From positions 248,001 through 312,000 of the forward strand of contig NZ_FYEA01000005.1 in the NCBI RefSeq assembly GCF_900187605.1: 64,000 bases of DNA. The letters are read 5' to 3'. Of this stretch, positions 1-8,948 are shown piece after piece (the first letter of the stretch is position 1; each line of letters starts with the position of its first letter). The translations under genes were made by a program, and so were the position numbers. This stretch comes from Pseudomonas sp. Irchel 3H7. GTDB lineage: Bacteria; Pseudomonadota; Gammaproteobacteria; Pseudomonadales; Pseudomonadaceae. The notes beneath the pieces are model-generated. The model did not search any database. It saw only the letters and a program-made list of their open reading frames with translations, and was not told where the DNA came from.

Positions 1-354
1 CAGGTCGAAAGCTACCTGCGTTATCAGGGCGAAGAGTTCTCCGGACGCTTCGACGCCAACACCTATCTGTTGATGACCAAGGCACTGGATTACTTCGATC
101 CGGCGGCGAACTTCGACGATAACCTGGCGAAAACCTTCGAGAACGCCACGGCCAAGTTCTGCGTGATGTCGTTCACCACCGACTGGCGTTTCTCCCCGGC
201 CCGCTCACGAGAACTGGTGGACGCGCTGATGGCGGCACGCAAAGACGTCAGCTACCTGGAAATCGACGCACCGCAGGGCCACGACGCCTTCCTGATTCCG
301 ATCCCGCGCTACTTGCAGGCGTTCGGCAATTACATGAACCGCATCACGTTGTGA
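1..354 (+). CDS. metX: Homoserine O-acyltransferase MetX, C-terminal part
   Basis: The reading frame is open from base 1 and ends in TGA at 352-354, so only about the last 117 residues are present. MetX is an alpha/beta-hydrolase-fold enzyme that acylates L-homoserine in the first committed step of methionine synthesis; in pseudomonads the acyl donor is often succinyl-CoA, which cannot be decided from this fragment. The visible part carries the two late catalytic-triad elements: the acidic residue in the TTDWRFSP segment and the histidine in QGHDAF. metW starts 7 bases after the stop, the usual metX-metW pairing. The N-terminus and nucleophile serine lie outside the window. Confidence 0.93.
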   Translation, partial: QVESYLRYQGEEFSGRFDANTYLLMTKALDYFDPAANFDDNLAKTFENATAKFCVMSFTTDWRFSPARSRELVDALMAARKDVSYLEIDAPQGHDAFLIPIPRYLQAFGNYMNRITL

Positions 355-361
355 GAAAGCC

Positions 362-982
362 ATGAGAGCTGATCTGGAAATCATCCAGGAATGGATCCCC
401 GCCGGCAGCCGCGTCCTCGACCTCGGTTGCGGTGACGGCGAGCTGCTGACCTGGCTGCGCGACAACAAGAACGTCACCGGTTATGGCCTGGAAAACGACG
501 CTGACAACATTGCCCAGTGCGTGGCCAAAGGCGTCAACGTTATCGAGCAGGATCTGGACAAGGGGCTGGGCAACTTTGCCAGCAACAGTTTCGACATCGT
601 CGTCATGACCCAGGCCCTGCAAGCCGTGCACTACCCGGACAAGATCCTCGACGAAATGCTCCGGGTCGGTCGCCAATGCATCATCACCTTCCCGAATTTT
701 GGTCACTGGCGCTGCCGCTGGTACCTGGCGAGCAAGGGGCGCATGCCGGTCTCCGAGTTTTTGCCGTACACCTGGTACAACACACCGAACATTCACTTCT
801 GCACCTTCGAAGACTTTGAAGAACTTTGCCGCGAACGTGATGCGAAGGTCATTGATCGGCTTGCCGTGGATCAACAGCACCGTCACGGGTGGGCCAGTAA
901 GCTATGGCCTAATCTGTTAGGTGAGATCGGTATCTACCGCGTCAGCAGCCCGCAGCTTGCAGACCACAAAGTCGCGATCTGA
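362..982 (+). CDS. metW: Methionine biosynthesis protein MetW
   Basis: 206 residues, a class I SAM-methyltransferase fold. The glycine-rich SAM-binding motif VLDLGCGDGEL is near residues 20-30 and an acidic residue ends the second strand (GYGLEND). MetW works with MetX in methionine synthesis in many proteobacteria; its exact chemical role is not firmly established. The ATG lies 7 bases after the metX stop, so the two are almost certainly one transcript and may be translationally coupled. Length and composition are normal for the family. Confidence 0.93.
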   Translation: MRADLEIIQEWIPAGSRVLDLGCGDGELLTWLRDNKNVTGYGLENDADNIAQCVAKGVNVIEQDLDKGLGNFASNSFDIVVMTQALQAVHYPDKILDEMLRVGRQCIITFPNFGHWRCRWYLASKGRMPVSEFLPYTWYNTPNIHFCTFEDFEELCRERDAKVIDRLAVDQQHRHGWASKLWPNLLGEIGIYRVSSPQLADHKVAI

Positions 983-1008
983 ATCCCGTCATTTCGAGGA
1001 GCACGATC

Positions 1009-1443
1009 ATGGGTCGTTTAGCGTTGTTGTTATTGACTGCCTGCCTGAGCGCCAGCGCTATGGCGGCCGACGTCATCAAGGGCGAACGCAAGGAAACCTT
1101 CGGCGACGTCACGGTGCACTACAACACTTTCAACTCGACGTTTCTGACGCCGGACATCGCCAAGGCTGCGGAACTGGTGCGCAGCAAGAATCAGGGCGTG
1201 ATCAATGTCTCGGTGATCAAGGACGGCAAACCGCTGGTCGCCAACGTCACCGGCACGGTCAAAGACCTGACCAGCCAGAGCGTGCCGCTGAATTTCCGCC
1301 AGATCACCGAACAGGGCGCGATCTACTACATCGCCCAGTATCCGGTTGAGCAGCAGGAAACCCGCACCTTTGAGATCAAGGTGCAGAACGGCGACAAGAT
1401 CAACACCATCAATTTCAACCAAGAACTCTTTCCCGGCGAATGA
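1009..1443 (+). CDS. DUF4426 exported protein
   Basis: 144 residues. The N-terminus (MGRLALLLL...SASAMAADV) is a clear Sec signal peptide with a likely cleavage after AMA, so the protein should be periplasmic. The rest is a small beta-rich domain of the DUF4426 type. The function is unknown. It regularly sits between metW and rdgB in pseudomonads, as here. A GAGG-type ribosome binding site (CGAGGAGC) precedes the ATG, and the stop overlaps the rdgB start by four bases (ATGA), implying co-translation. Confidence 0.85.
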   Translation: MGRLALLLLTACLSASAMAADVIKGERKETFGDVTVHYNTFNSTFLTPDIAKAAELVRSKNQGVINVSVIKDGKPLVANVTGTVKDLTSQSVPLNFRQITEQGAIYYIAQYPVEQQETRTFEIKVQNGDKINTINFNQELFPGE

Positions 1444-2036
1444 TGAACATCAAGCAGCTCGTACTGGCCAGCCATAACGCCGGCAAACTCAAAGAACTCC
1501 AGGCCATGCTCGGCGACTCGGTGCAACTGCGCTCGATTGGCGAGTGGAGCAAGGTCGAGCCGGAAGAAACCGGTCTGTCGTTCGTCGAGAACGCGATCCT
1601 CAAGGCACGCAACGCCGCACGTATTTCCGGGCTGCCGGCGCTGGCCGACGACTCAGGGCTGGCGGTGGATTTCCTTGGCGGTGCACCGGGCATCTATTCG
1701 GCGCGCTATGCCGATGGCAAGGGCGATGCGGCGAACAACGCCAAACTGCTCGATGCGCTGAAGGACGTGCCGCAAGCCGAGCGCGGCGCGCAGTTCGTTT
1801 GCGTACTGGCGCTGGTACGTCACGCCGATGATCCGTTGCCGATCCTCTGCGAAGGCTTGTGGCACGGGCGCATCCTCACCGCTGCCAGCGGCGAACACGG
1901 TTTCGGTTATGACCCGCTGTTCTGGGTGCCGGAGCGTGACGTCTCCAGCGCCGAATTGAGCCCGGCCGACAAGAACCAGATCAGCCACCGCGCCCGTGCA
2001 ATGGATCTGCTGCGCCAGCGTCTGGGCTTGAAATGA
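1440..2036 (+). CDS. rdgB: XTP/dITP pyrophosphatase RdgB
   Basis: 198 residues of the HAM1/RdgB family. It hydrolyses non-canonical purine triphosphates (dITP, XTP) to monophosphates and pyrophosphate, keeping inosine and xanthosine out of DNA. Family signatures are all visible: the N-terminal substrate loop [11 protein letters not shown], the acidic metal-binding stretch LADDSGL, and the C-terminal GFGYDPLF and SHRARA segments. The start is ATGATG; the first ATG overlaps the stop of the DUF4426 gene and the second is equally plausible (one residue shorter). The gene overlaps hemW by four bases, giving a tight metX-to-hemW run. Confidence 0.96.
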   Translation: MMNIKQLVLASHNAGKLKELQAMLGDSVQLRSIGEWSKVEPEETGLSFVENAILKARNAARISGLPALADDSGLAVDFLGGAPGIYSARYADGKGDAANNAKLLDALKDVPQAERGAQFVCVLALVRHADDPLPILCEGLWHGRILTAASGEHGFGYDPLFWVPERDVSSAELSPADKNQISHRARAMDLLRQRLGLK

Positions 2037-3238
2037 CCGGTGATTCTTCCGCGTCGTCGCTGATTGTCGGCGGCGCCGCCTCTTCGCCTCGGGCGCCGTT
2101 GCCGACGCTGCCGCCCCTGGCGCTGTACATCCACATCCCGTGGTGTGTGCGCAAATGCCCGTATTGCGACTTCAACTCGCACACTGCCAGCCCGGTGTTG
2201 CCGGAGCAGGAGTACGTCGACGCCTTGCTGGCCGATCTCGATCAGGATCTGCACGCCGTGTACGGGCGTGAAATCAGTTCGATCTTTTTCGGTGGCGGCA
2301 CGCCGAGCCTGTTCAGCGCCGAAGCCCTCGGGCGACTGCTGGAAGGCGTCGGGCAGCGCATTCCATTTGCTCATGACATCGAAATCACTCTGGAAGCCAA
2401 TCCCGGCACCTTCGAGCAAGAGAAGTTCGTCGCGTACCGCAAGCTGGGGATCAATCGCCTGTCGATTGGCATCCAGAGTTTCCAGCAGGAAAAGCTCAAG
2501 GCGCTTGGCCGGATTCACAACGGTGACGAAGCGGTGCGTGCTGCCGGCATGGCGCGTCAGGCCGGGTTCGATAACTTCAACCTCGACTTGATGCACGGCT
2601 TGCCGGATCAGTCGCTAGACGATGCCTTGAGCGATTTGCGCCAGGCTATCGAACTGAATCCGACGCACATCTCCTGGTATCAACTGACATTGGAACCGAA
2701 CACCGTGTTCTGGAACCAGCCGCCGGTGCTGCCGGAGGACGACACGCTGTGGGACATTCAGGAAGCCGGGCAGGCGCTTTTGGCCGAGCACGGTTACGCG
2801 CAGTACGAAGTCTCGGCTTATGCCCAGGCCGGTCGGCCAGCGCGGCATAACCTCAATTACTGGAGCTTCGGCGACTTCATCGGCATCGGCGCGGGTGCGC
2901 ACGGCAAGTTGAGTCATCCCGACGGACGCATCGTGCGTACCTGGAAGACCCGTCTGCCGAAGGACTATCTCAACCCGGCGAAAAGCTTCCAGGCTGGTGA
3001 AAAAGCGCTGACCAATGACGAGATGCCGTTCGAGTTTCTGATGAACGCTTTGCGCCTGACCGCTGGCGTTGAGTCGCGTCTGTATCCGGAACGCACCGGG
3101 CTGTCGCTGGATAGCCTCGCCGAAGGCCGGGCCGCGGCAGAACAAAGCGGTCTGTTGCAGGTCGAACCGTCACGTCTGGCGGCCACCGAGCGCGGACAAC
3201 TGTTTCTCAACGACTTGCTGCAACAATTTCTGAACTGA
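2033..3238 (+). CDS. hemW: Radical SAM heme chaperone HemW
   Basis: 401 residues. The radical SAM cluster motif [10 protein letters not shown] (CX3CX2C) is near residue 38, preceded by the IHIPWC strand; GGGTPS and the C-terminal HemW domain follow. It was formerly called an oxygen-independent coproporphyrinogen oxidase, but the extra cysteine typical of HemN is not used and HemW is now regarded as a heme-binding chaperone that delivers heme to respiratory enzymes. The first about 25 residues before the catalytic barrel are low-complexity Ala/Pro/Ser and may be partly non-essential; an internal start cannot be excluded, but the ATG overlapping the rdgB stop (ATGA) is well placed. Confidence 0.94.
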   Translation: MTGDSSASSLIVGGAASSPRAPLPTLPPLALYIHIPWCVRKCPYCDFNSHTASPVLPEQEYVDALLADLDQDLHAVYGREISSIFFGGGTPSLFSAEALGRLLEGVGQRIPFAHDIEITLEANPGTFEQEKFVAYRKLGINRLSIGIQSFQQEKLKALGRIHNGDEAVRAAGMARQAGFDNFNLDLMHGLPDQSLDDALSDLRQAIELNPTHISWYQLTLEPNTVFWNQPPVLPEDDTLWDIQEAGQALLAEHGYAQYEVSAYAQAGRPARHNLNYWSFGDFIGIGAGAHGKLSHPDGRIVRTWKTRLPKDYLNPAKSFQAGEKALTNDEMPFEFLMNALRLTAGVESRLYPERTGLSLDSLAEGRAAAEQSGLLQVEPSRLAATERGQLFLNDLLQQFLN

Positions 3239-3273
3239 GCCCAGCCCTCAACTTCTGTCCTAAGGGAAAACGC

Positions 3274-3597
3274 ATGGATTTGATACTCGACCTGCTCGCC
3301 ACCGTCTCCCGCTGGAGCCGCAGCAACCTCTCGGAAATCGCCCTGGCGCTGGTCGGCTGCCTGCTGGTGCTGTTCGGCGCCGACTTCAAAGGCTGGGTCG
3401 AGCAACGCCTGGGCAGCATCGCCGGCGCCTTGCGCGTACCGCTGATGGCGCTGCTGTGCGTGATCGGCAGCGGCGCAGCGCTGATTTACGCCACGCCGTG
3501 GGTAATCAAAGGCTTGAGCCAGTTCAACAACTACAGCCTGGCGCCAGTGCTGCTGGTAGTCCTTGTCCTCATCGGCGTGGTCGCCGACCGCCGCTGA
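3274..3597 (+). CDS. DUF3392 small inner-membrane protein
   Basis: 107 residues with three hydrophobic segments (about residues 20-36, 52-75 and 85-103) separated by short charged loops, and an Arg-Arg C-terminus. It matches the DUF3392 family of small gammaproteobacterial membrane proteins; function unknown. A good Shine-Dalgarno (AAGGGA) lies 8 bases before the ATG. It is 35 bases after hemW and could share its transcript. A REP-like element begins 16 bases after the stop. Confidence 0.82.
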   Translation: MDLILDLLATVSRWSRSNLSEIALALVGCLLVLFGADFKGWVEQRLGSIAGALRVPLMALLCVIGSGAALIYATPWVIKGLSQFNNYSLAPVLLVVLVLIGVVADRR

Positions 3598-3613
3598 TCT
3601 TTCGGCCGCTTTT

Positions 3614-3719
3614 GATCGTTCCCATGCTCCGCGTGGGAATGCCTCAATGGACGCTCTGCGTCCGCTGTAGGACGCAGAGCGTCCCGGGCAGCATTCCCAC
3701 GCAGAGCGTGGGAACGATC
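3614..3719. repeat. REP-like palindrome, family B (GATCGTTCCCACGC type)
   Basis: Imperfect inverted repeat of about 106 bases: the outer arms are GATCGTTCCCATGCTCCGC... and its complement ...GCAGAGCGTGGGAACGATC. An inner pair (GACGCTCTGCGTCC / GGACGCAGAGCGTC) forms a second palindrome. It lies between the convergent DUF3392 and trmB genes. The same family recurs at 33433, 45625, 49467 and inside 61083-61211. Confidence 0.85.
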
Positions 3720-3731
3720 ATTGCGTGATGC

Positions 3732-4460
3732 TTAGGCGAGTTTTTCGAACTTCAGGTCCCAGACGCCATGGCCAAGACGTTCGCCGCGGCGTTCGAACTT
3801 GGTGATCGGGCGTTCGGCCGGGCGCGGTACGCATTTGCCGTCTTCGGCGAGGTTGCGATAGCCCGGGGCGACGTTCATCACTTCCAGCATGTATTCGGCA
3901 TACGGTTCCCAGTCGGTGGCCATGTGCAGAATGCCGCCAACCTTCAACTTGCTGCGCACCAGTTCAGCGAACGAGGCCTGAACGATACGACGCTTGTGGT
4001 GACGGCTCTTGTGCCACGGATCCGGGAAAAACAGCATCAGGCGATCGAGGCTATTGTCGGCGATGCAGCGGTTGAGCACCTCGATCGCGTCGCAATCGTA
4101 GACGCGCAGGTTGGTCAGACCCTGGGTCAGCACGCCATTGAGCAGCGCGCCAACACCCGGACGGTGCACTTCAACACCGATGAAATCCTGCTCCGGCGCC
4201 GCCGCGGCCATTTCCAGCAGCGAGTGGCCCATGCCGAAACCGATCTCCAGCGAGCGCGGTGCCGAACGGCCGAACACTTGATCGTAATCCACCGGCGCGT
4301 CCGCCAACGGCAGCACGTACAGCGGCGCGCCCTGATCCAGACCGCGTTGCTGGCCTTCGGTCATGCGCCCGGCGCGCATCACGAAACTCTTGATGCGGCG
4401 GTGTTGGCGCTCGTCGCCTTCTTCCGTCTGGATAGGCGTGTCGTTCGATTCAGTCATCAA
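3732..4460 (-). CDS. trmB: tRNA (guanine-N7)-methyltransferase TrmB
   Basis: 242 residues. It methylates G46 of tRNA variable loops using SAM. The SAM-binding motif [10 protein letters not shown], the [15 protein letters not shown] signature and the C-terminal [12 protein letters not shown] segment, all diagnostic of TrmB, are present. The N-terminal about 40 residues (acidic, then [13 protein letters not shown]) are normal for the family. The gene starts 6 bases after the thiG stop and is the last gene of the DUF423-thiS-thiG-trmB run. Confidence 0.96.
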   Translation of the reverse strand: MMTESNDTPIQTEEGDERQHRRIKSFVMRAGRMTEGQQRGLDQGAPLYVLPLADAPVDYDQVFGRSAPRSLEIGFGMGHSLLEMAAAAPEQDFIGVEVHRPGVGALLNGVLTQGLTNLRVYDCDAIEVLNRCIADNSLDRLMLFFPDPWHKSRHHKRRIVQASFAELVRSKLKVGGILHMATDWEPYAEYMLEVMNVAPGYRNLAEDGKCVPRPAERPITKFERRGERLGHGVWDLKFEKLA

Positions 4461-4466
4461 TGGCTC

Positions 4467-5261
4467 TTACTTGATCAGACCATCCAGCGGCGAAGAGGCG
4501 CTGGCATAGAGTTTTTTCGGCATACGGCCAGCGAGGTAGGCCAGGCGGCCTGCAACGATGGCGTGTTTCATGGCTTCAGCCATCATCACCGGCTGCTGGG
4601 CGTGGGCGATGGCCGAGTTCATCAGCACCGCATCGCAACCCAGTTCCATGGCGATGGTCGCGTCGGACGCAGTGCCGACACCGGCATCGACCAACACAGG
4701 AATCTTGGCTTCTTCGAGGATGATCTGCAGGTTGTACGGGTTGCAGATCCCCAGACCGGAACCGATCAGACCGGCCAGTGGCATCACCGCGATGCAGCCG
4801 ATTTCTGCCAGTTGACGGGCAATGATCGGATCATCGCTGGTGTACACCATCACGTCGAAACCTTCCTTGACCAGCGTTTCCGCGGCCTTGAGGGTTTCGA
4901 TCACGTTAGGAAACAGGGTTTTCTGGTCGGCCAGTACTTCCAGCTTCACCAGGTTGTGGCCGTCGAGCAGTTCACGCGCCAGGCGGCAGGTGCGCACAGC
5001 TTCGATGGCGTCGTAGCAGCCCGCAGTGTTCGGCAGGAAGGTGTAGCGCTCCGGCGATAGCACGTCGAGCAGGTTCGGCTCGCCTTCGATCTGGCCCAGG
5101 TTAGTGCGGCGTACGGCGAAGGTGACGATCTCGGCACCCGAGGCTTCGATGGCCTGACGGGTTTCTTCCATGTCACGGTACTTGCCGGTACCGACCAGCA
5201 AACGCGACTGGTAAGTACGACCGGCCAGAACAAAAGGCTTGTCGCTACGAACGATGCTCAT
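4467..5261 (-). CDS. thiG: Thiazole synthase ThiG
   Basis: 264 residues, TIM-barrel enzyme that builds the thiazole phosphate of thiamine from deoxyxylulose phosphate, dehydroglycine and the ThiS thiocarboxylate. Characteristic stretches include the VGTGKY start of the barrel, [22 protein letters not shown], the Schiff-base lysine region VKLEVL, and the phosphate-binding [11 protein letters not shown]. thiS is directly upstream and is its sulfur donor. The ATG is preceded by a good ribosome binding site (AGGATTCCCC to ATG on the minus strand). No TPP riboswitch was recognised upstream. Confidence 0.97.
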   Translation of the reverse strand: MSIVRSDKPFVLAGRTYQSRLLVGTGKYRDMEETRQAIEASGAEIVTFAVRRTNLGQIEGEPNLLDVLSPERYTFLPNTAGCYDAIEAVRTCRLARELLDGHNLVKLEVLADQKTLFPNVIETLKAAETLVKEGFDVMVYTSDDPIIARQLAEIGCIAVMPLAGLIGSGLGICNPYNLQIILEEAKIPVLVDAGVGTASDATIAMELGCDAVLMNSAIAHAQQPVMMAEAMKHAIVAGRLAYLAGRMPKKLYASASSPLDGLIK

Positions 5262-5321
5262 GGGGAATCCTCTTTAGGAGTGAGGGTCTTGCAGAATTCT
5301 GTACCGTTGCGGGCCGGGCGA

Positions 5322-5522
5322 TCAGCCGCCGCCGATGGCGTGCACCACTTCAACGTTGTCGCCATCGTTGAGCGTGGTGTCGGCATGCTGGCTGCGCGGG
5401 ACGATATCCAGATTGAGTTCGACTGCCACTCGACGTCCGGTCAGTTCCAGACGAGTGATCAGAGCCGCAACGGTCTCGCCGTCGGGCAGTTCAAGGGATT
5501 CGCCGTTCAACTGAATGCGCAT
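5322..5522 (-). CDS. thiS: Sulfur carrier protein ThiS
   Basis: 66 residues with a ubiquitin-like fold. It starts at the internal MRIQLNGE; a frame extending 16 codons further upstream is open, but those residues have no counterpart in ThiS. The protein ends in the obligatory Gly-Gly (HAIGGG), whose C-terminus is adenylated and converted to a thiocarboxylate that donates sulfur to the ThiG reaction. The gene is 60 bases upstream of thiG on the same strand. Confidence 0.95.
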   Translation of the reverse strand: MRIQLNGESLELPDGETVAALITRLELTGRRVAVELNLDIVPRSQHADTTLNDGDNVEVVHAIGGG

Positions 5523-5593
5523 GCGTAACGCCGCCATCATTTTTAGGGGCTGGCATTCTAGCCCGATCATGACCTAAAGGTCAGTACCAAGCG

Positions 5594-5974
5594 TCAAGCG
5601 GTTGGTTGCAAGCGCCAAGCGGCGAGGCCCAGGCAAACCCAACCGGCCAGAAATGCCAAGCCACCGAACGGGGTGATGATGCCGAGCTTGCTGATGCCGG
5701 TGGTGGTCAGCACGTACAGGCTGCCGGAGAACAGCAGGATGCCCACGGTGAAGGAAACGCCGGCCCAAGCGACCAGTCGACCCTGAATCTGCGTGGCCAA
5801 CAGCGCCACACCGAACAGCGCCAAGGTATGCACCAATTGATAGGTGACGCCGGTATGGAAGATCGCCAGATACTCGGGTGTCAGGCGGTTTTTCAGGCCA
5901 TGGGCGGCGAAGGCACCCAAGGCGACCCCGGTAAAACCAAAAAAAGCGGCCAGCATCAAAAAGCCACGCAGCAT
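5594..5974 (-). CDS. DUF423 inner-membrane protein (YgdD-like)
   Basis: 126 residues with four predicted membrane helices (about residues 4-25, 42-62, 68-89 and 97-120) and the conserved GAFAAHGL segment after helix 1 that defines DUF423. Function unknown. It is transcribed towards thiS with a 71-base gap. Its start is 74 bases from that of the divergent mtgA, so the two share a short promoter region. Confidence 0.85.
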   Translation of the reverse strand: MLRGFLMLAAFFGFTGVALGAFAAHGLKNRLTPEYLAIFHTGVTYQLVHTLALFGVALLATQIQGRLVAWAGVSFTVGILLFSGSLYVLTTTGISKLGIITPFGGLAFLAGWVCLGLAAWRLQPTA

Positions 5975-6048
5975 TGGGAACTCCAGTCAGACGCGATCGG
6001 CAGGGTCTGTATAATGGCCCGCTCCACGGGTTCGGCCAAGCCATCTCT

Positions 6049-6771
6049 ATGCTGCGTACTATTTTCCGTCGTCTCACGAAGGCCCTGCTCTGGTTCGCGG
6101 GTGGCAGCGTCTTGCTGGTGCTGGTGTTTCGCTTCGTGCCGCCGCCGGGCACCGCGTTGATGGTCGAGCGCAAGGTCGAATCGTGGATCGATGGCGAGCC
6201 GATTGACCTGCAGCGCACATGGAAGCCGTGGGACGAGATCTCCGACGATCTCAAAGTCGCGGTCATGGCCGGCGAGGATCAGAAATTCCCGGAGCACTGG
6301 GGTTTTGATTTCAGCGCGATCCAGGCTGCACTGGCGCACAACGAACTCGGCGGCTCGATTCGCGGGGCCAGCACCTTGAGCCAGCAAGTGTCGAAGAACC
6401 TGTTTCTGTGGGCTGGCCGCAGCTATCTGCGTAAAGGGCTGGAGGCGTGGTTTACTGCGCTGATCGAAGTGTTCTGGCCCAAGCAGCGAATTCTTGAGGT
6501 GTATCTGAACAGCGTCGAGTGGGATGACGGGGTGTTTGGCGCCGAAGCTGCGGCCCGCCATCACTTTGGTGTGAGCGCGAAGTCCTTGTCACGGCAGCAG
6601 GCGAGTTATCTGGCGGCTGTTCTGCCGAACCCTAGGGTGTGGAGTGCTAGCCATCCGACCGCTTATGTGTCGCGCCGGGCCGGGTGGATTCGGCAGCAGA
6701 TGAGTCAGTTGGGTGGGGATAGTTATCTGTTGGGGCTGAATGATTCGCGTCGGGCACCGTGGTCTCGATAA
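6049..6771 (+). CDS. mtgA: Monofunctional peptidoglycan glycosyltransferase MtgA
   Basis: 240 residues. It polymerises lipid II into glycan strands in the periplasm without a transpeptidase domain. The start MLRTIFRRL is chosen because it gives a basic cytoplasmic tip followed by one membrane anchor (about residues 12-32); the open frame extends 25 codons upstream over sequence shared with the divergent DUF423 promoter. Family 51 glycosyltransferase motifs are present: AGEDQKFPEHWGFD with the catalytic glutamate, RGASTLSQQ, the RKGLEAW helix, and EVYLNSVEWDDGVFGAEAAARHHF. Confidence 0.95.
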   Translation: MLRTIFRRLTKALLWFAGGSVLLVLVFRFVPPPGTALMVERKVESWIDGEPIDLQRTWKPWDEISDDLKVAVMAGEDQKFPEHWGFDFSAIQAALAHNELGGSIRGASTLSQQVSKNLFLWAGRSYLRKGLEAWFTALIEVFWPKQRILEVYLNSVEWDDGVFGAEAAARHHFGVSAKSLSRQQASYLAAVLPNPRVWSASHPTAYVSRRAGWIRQQMSQLGGDSYLLGLNDSRRAPWSR

Positions 6772-6786
6772 CACCGAGGATCTAAA

Positions 6787-6875
6787 TGTAGGAGTGAGCC
6801 TGCTCGCGATAGCGGTACATCAGTGACGGCAATGCTGACTGTCACACCGCTATCGCGAGCAGGCTCACTCCTACA
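6787..6875. repeat. REP-like palindrome, family A (GTAGGAGTGAGCCTGCTCGCGAT type)
   Basis: Two nearly perfect inverted copies of TGTAGGAGTGAGCCTGCTCG + CGATAGCGG, separated by about 30 bases, between mtgA and rpoH. The right arm ends CGCGAGCAGGCTCACTCCTACA. Further members occur at 23288, 59963 and 62306, with variants at 20605, 26201 and 33479. Confidence 0.85.
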
Positions 6876-6900
6876 ATGGTTTTATGTTGAAGCAGAAATG

Positions 6901-6937
6901 AAAACGCCCCGATCATCGCTGATCGGGGCGTTTTTTA
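6901..6937 (-). terminator. Rho-independent terminator after rpoH (bidirectional form)
   Basis: Perfect 11-bp stem CGCCCCGATCA / TGATCGGGGCG around the 4-base loop TCGC. A run of A precedes it and a run of six T follows it on the plus strand, so it can act on rpoH (minus, 16 bases upstream) and on mtgA read-through. Confidence 0.9.
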
Positions 6938-6952
6938 TTGCCGAGACGCCGG

Positions 6953-7807
6953 TTATGCGGCGATCGACAATTTGAGCTTGTTCATCGCGCTCTTTTCGAG
7001 CTGACGGATCCGCTCGGCCGACACGTTGTACTTCTGCGCCAGGTCGTGCAGCGTGGCTTTCTCTTCTGCCAGCCAGCGCTGGTAGAGGATGTCACGGCTG
7101 CGCTCGTCCAGCACTTCCAGTGCTTCGTGCAGGTTGCTGTTGGAGTTGTCACTCCAGTCGGCATCTTCCAGTTGACGCGCCGGGTCATACCGGTGGTCTT
7201 CCAGGTAGTTGGCCGGCGACTGGAAAGCGCTGTCGTCGTCGGCTTCAGCAGCCGGGTCGAAGGCCATGTCATGGCCGGTCAGGCGACTTTCCATCTCGCG
7301 CACTTCCCGTGGTTCAACGCCGAGGCTTTCCGCCACACGGTGGACTTCCTCGTTGTTCAGCCATGCCAGACGTTTCTTCTGGCTGCGCAGGTTGAAGAAC
7401 AACTTGCGCTGGGCCTTGGTGGTCGCGACTTTCACAATGCGCCAGTTGCGCAGGATGAACTCGTGGATTTCCGCCTTGATCCAGTGCACGGCGAACGACA
7501 CCAGACGCACACCCATTTCCGGGTTGAAGCGCTTTACGGCCTTCATCAGGCCGACGTTACCTTCCTGGATCAGGTCAGCCTGAGCCAGACCGTAGCCGGA
7601 ATAGCTACGGGCGATATGTACGACAAAACGCAGGTGGGCGAGCACCATCTGCCGAGCCGCCCCCAAATCCTGCTCATAGTAGAGACTCTCGGCCAGTTCA
7701 CGCTCCTGCTCCGGCGTCAGCAATGGAATGCTGTTGACGGTGTGCACGTAAGCTTCCAGGTTCGCACCCGGAACCAACGCATACGCAGGTTGCAAAGAAT
7801 TGGTCAT
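6953..7807 (-). CDS. rpoH: RNA polymerase heat-shock sigma factor RpoH (sigma-32)
   Basis: 284 residues. The chosen start is [13 protein letters not shown]; 24 further upstream codons are open but overlap the promoter and leader. Sigma-70 family regions are visible: region 2.1-2.2 ([25 protein letters not shown]), region 2.4 ([19 protein letters not shown]), the RpoH box ([14 protein letters not shown]) and region 4.2 ([19 protein letters not shown]). It directs transcription of chaperone and protease genes. Upstream, the leader contains a small hairpin (GTGCC TCTC GGCAC, 7835-7848) and an AlgU-like promoter at 7857-7883. The gene follows ftsX on the same strand, a conserved arrangement. Confidence 0.97.
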   Translation of the reverse strand: MTNSLQPAYALVPGANLEAYVHTVNSIPLLTPEQERELAESLYYEQDLGAARQMVLAHLRFVVHIARSYSGYGLAQADLIQEGNVGLMKAVKRFNPEMGVRLVSFAVHWIKAEIHEFILRNWRIVKVATTKAQRKLFFNLRSQKKRLAWLNNEEVHRVAESLGVEPREVREMESRLTGHDMAFDPAAEADDDSAFQSPANYLEDHRYDPARQLEDADWSDNSNSNLHEALEVLDERSRDILYQRWLAEEKATLHDLAQKYNVSAERIRQLEKSAMNKLKLSIAA

Positions 7808-7856
7808 ACGAAAAAACCTCCCACTTACATACTCGTGCCTCTCGGCACTGCGAAAA

Positions 7857-7883
7857 ATTGACCGGGAATTCAAGTGCAAGTTC
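7857..7883 (-). promoter_or_regulatory. Candidate sigma-E (AlgU)-type promoter of rpoH
   Basis: On the minus strand GAACTT (7878-7883) is followed after exactly 16 bases by TCAAT (7857-7861). GAACTT-N16/17-TCtgA is the extracytoplasmic sigma (RpoE/AlgU) consensus, and rpoH is a known sigma-E target in enterics and pseudomonads. The -35 match is exact, the -10 only partial. The ATG of rpoH is about 50 bases downstream. Confidence 0.5.
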
Positions 7884-7922
7884 CCAAAAAAACCGCGAGG
7901 TCAATCACGCGCAAAAAAGATT

Positions 7923-8948
7923 CTACTTCGGCGCCAGCTCCCTGAGATGGCGTGCGACTGCAATCCATGCACCGATATAACCCAACAGCACCGCGCCAAG
8001 CAAGAGCGACAGACCGTCGGCAACTGGCACTCCGGCCAGCGCGAAATCACTGCCGTACAAGCCGGCCAGCCCAACCACCGCATCGTTCAGCCAGTTCAGG
8101 CCGAACGCCAATACACCCCAGGACAGAAGCCCCGCACCGAAGCCATACAACGCGCCCATATAAAGGAAGGGACGCCGCACATAACTGTCAGTGCCGCCGA
8201 CGAGTTTAATCACTTCTATCTCGGTGCGGCGGTTTTCAATATGAAGACGAATGGTATTGCCTATCACCAAAAGTAATGCAGAAACCAGCAGCACTGTCAG
8301 ACCGAAGACAAAACGATCGCCAAGCTTGAGGATGGCGGCCAGACGCTCGACCCAGACTAGATCAAGTTGCGCCTGTTGTACCTTGGGCAGCTCGGAAAGT
8401 TTTTGTCTTAATGCTTCCAGGGTTGGCTTGTCGACTTCATTCGGAGTGACCAGTACCACGCCCGGCAACGGGTTCTCCGGCAGCTCGCGCAGGGCTTCAC
8501 CCAGTCCGGACTGTTGCTGGAACTCTTCCAGCGCCTGATCACGGCCGACATATTCAGCATCAGCTACGCCGGGCATGCCTTTGATCTGTTCGCGCAACGA
8601 CTCGCCCTGTTCCGGGCTAGCGTCGAGTTGCAGATACAGCGAGATCTGCGCCGCCCGCTGCCACGAACCACCAAGACGTTCGACGTTGTTGAGCAACAGC
8701 GAAAGCCCCATCGGCAGGCTCAGCGCCACGGCCATCACCATGCAGGTGAAGAAACTGCCAATCGGCTGCTTGCCCAGGCGACGCAGGCTGTCGAGCAGGC
8801 TGGCACGATGGCTTTCGACCCACGCACGGAACAACGTGGCGAAGTCCGGACCGTCGTCTTCGTCGTGCTTTTTCTTTTTCGGCGGCTGCGGATCGGCGGC
8901 TTTCGGGGCCACGCGCTCGGAAACCTTCGGACTGCGTGTTGCACTCAT
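7923..8948 (-). CDS. ftsX: Cell-division protein FtsX
   Basis: 341 residues, the membrane subunit of the FtsEX complex, which activates septal peptidoglycan hydrolases. A charged N-terminal tail (with a PPKKKKHDEDDG stretch) precedes membrane helix 1 (about residues 66-88). A periplasmic domain of about 100 residues follows, then three more helices near the C-terminus (about 215-240, 267-290 and 310-335). The start overlaps the ftsE stop by four bases. The N-terminal cytoplasmic tail is longer than in E. coli FtsX, normal for pseudomonads. Confidence 0.95.
   Translation of the reverse strand: MSATRSPKVSERVAPKAADPQPPKKKKHDEDDGPDFATLFRAWVESHRASLLDSLRRLGKQPIGSFFTCMVMAVALSLPMGLSLLLNNVERLGGSWQRAAQISLYLQLDASPEQGESLREQIKGMPGVADAEYVGRDQALEEFQQQSGLGEALRELPENPLPGVVLVTPNEVDKPTLEALRQKLSELPKVQQAQLDLVWVERLAAILKLGDRFVFGLTVLLVSALLLVIGNTIRLHIENRRTEIEVIKLVGGTDSYVRRPFLYMGALYGFGAGLLSWGVLAFGLNWLNDAVVGLAGLYGSDFALAGVPVADGLSLLLGAVLLGYIGAWIAVARHLRELAPK

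Noticed and set aside
3768..5060. Long plus-strand open frame antisense to trmB/thiG
   Set aside because: A GC-rich antisense shadow: no ribosome binding site, composition rich in His/Arg/Gln, and both minus-strand genes are clear families.
5261..5600. TPP riboswitch upstream of thiS/thiG
   Set aside because: No THI-box-like conserved segments were found in the short gaps; the gap sizes (60 and 71 bases) leave little room.
6786..6880. Inverted repeats as CRISPR or IS ends
   Set aside because: No regular spacers and no transposase frame; the same short palindromes recur in many gaps, which fits REP elements.
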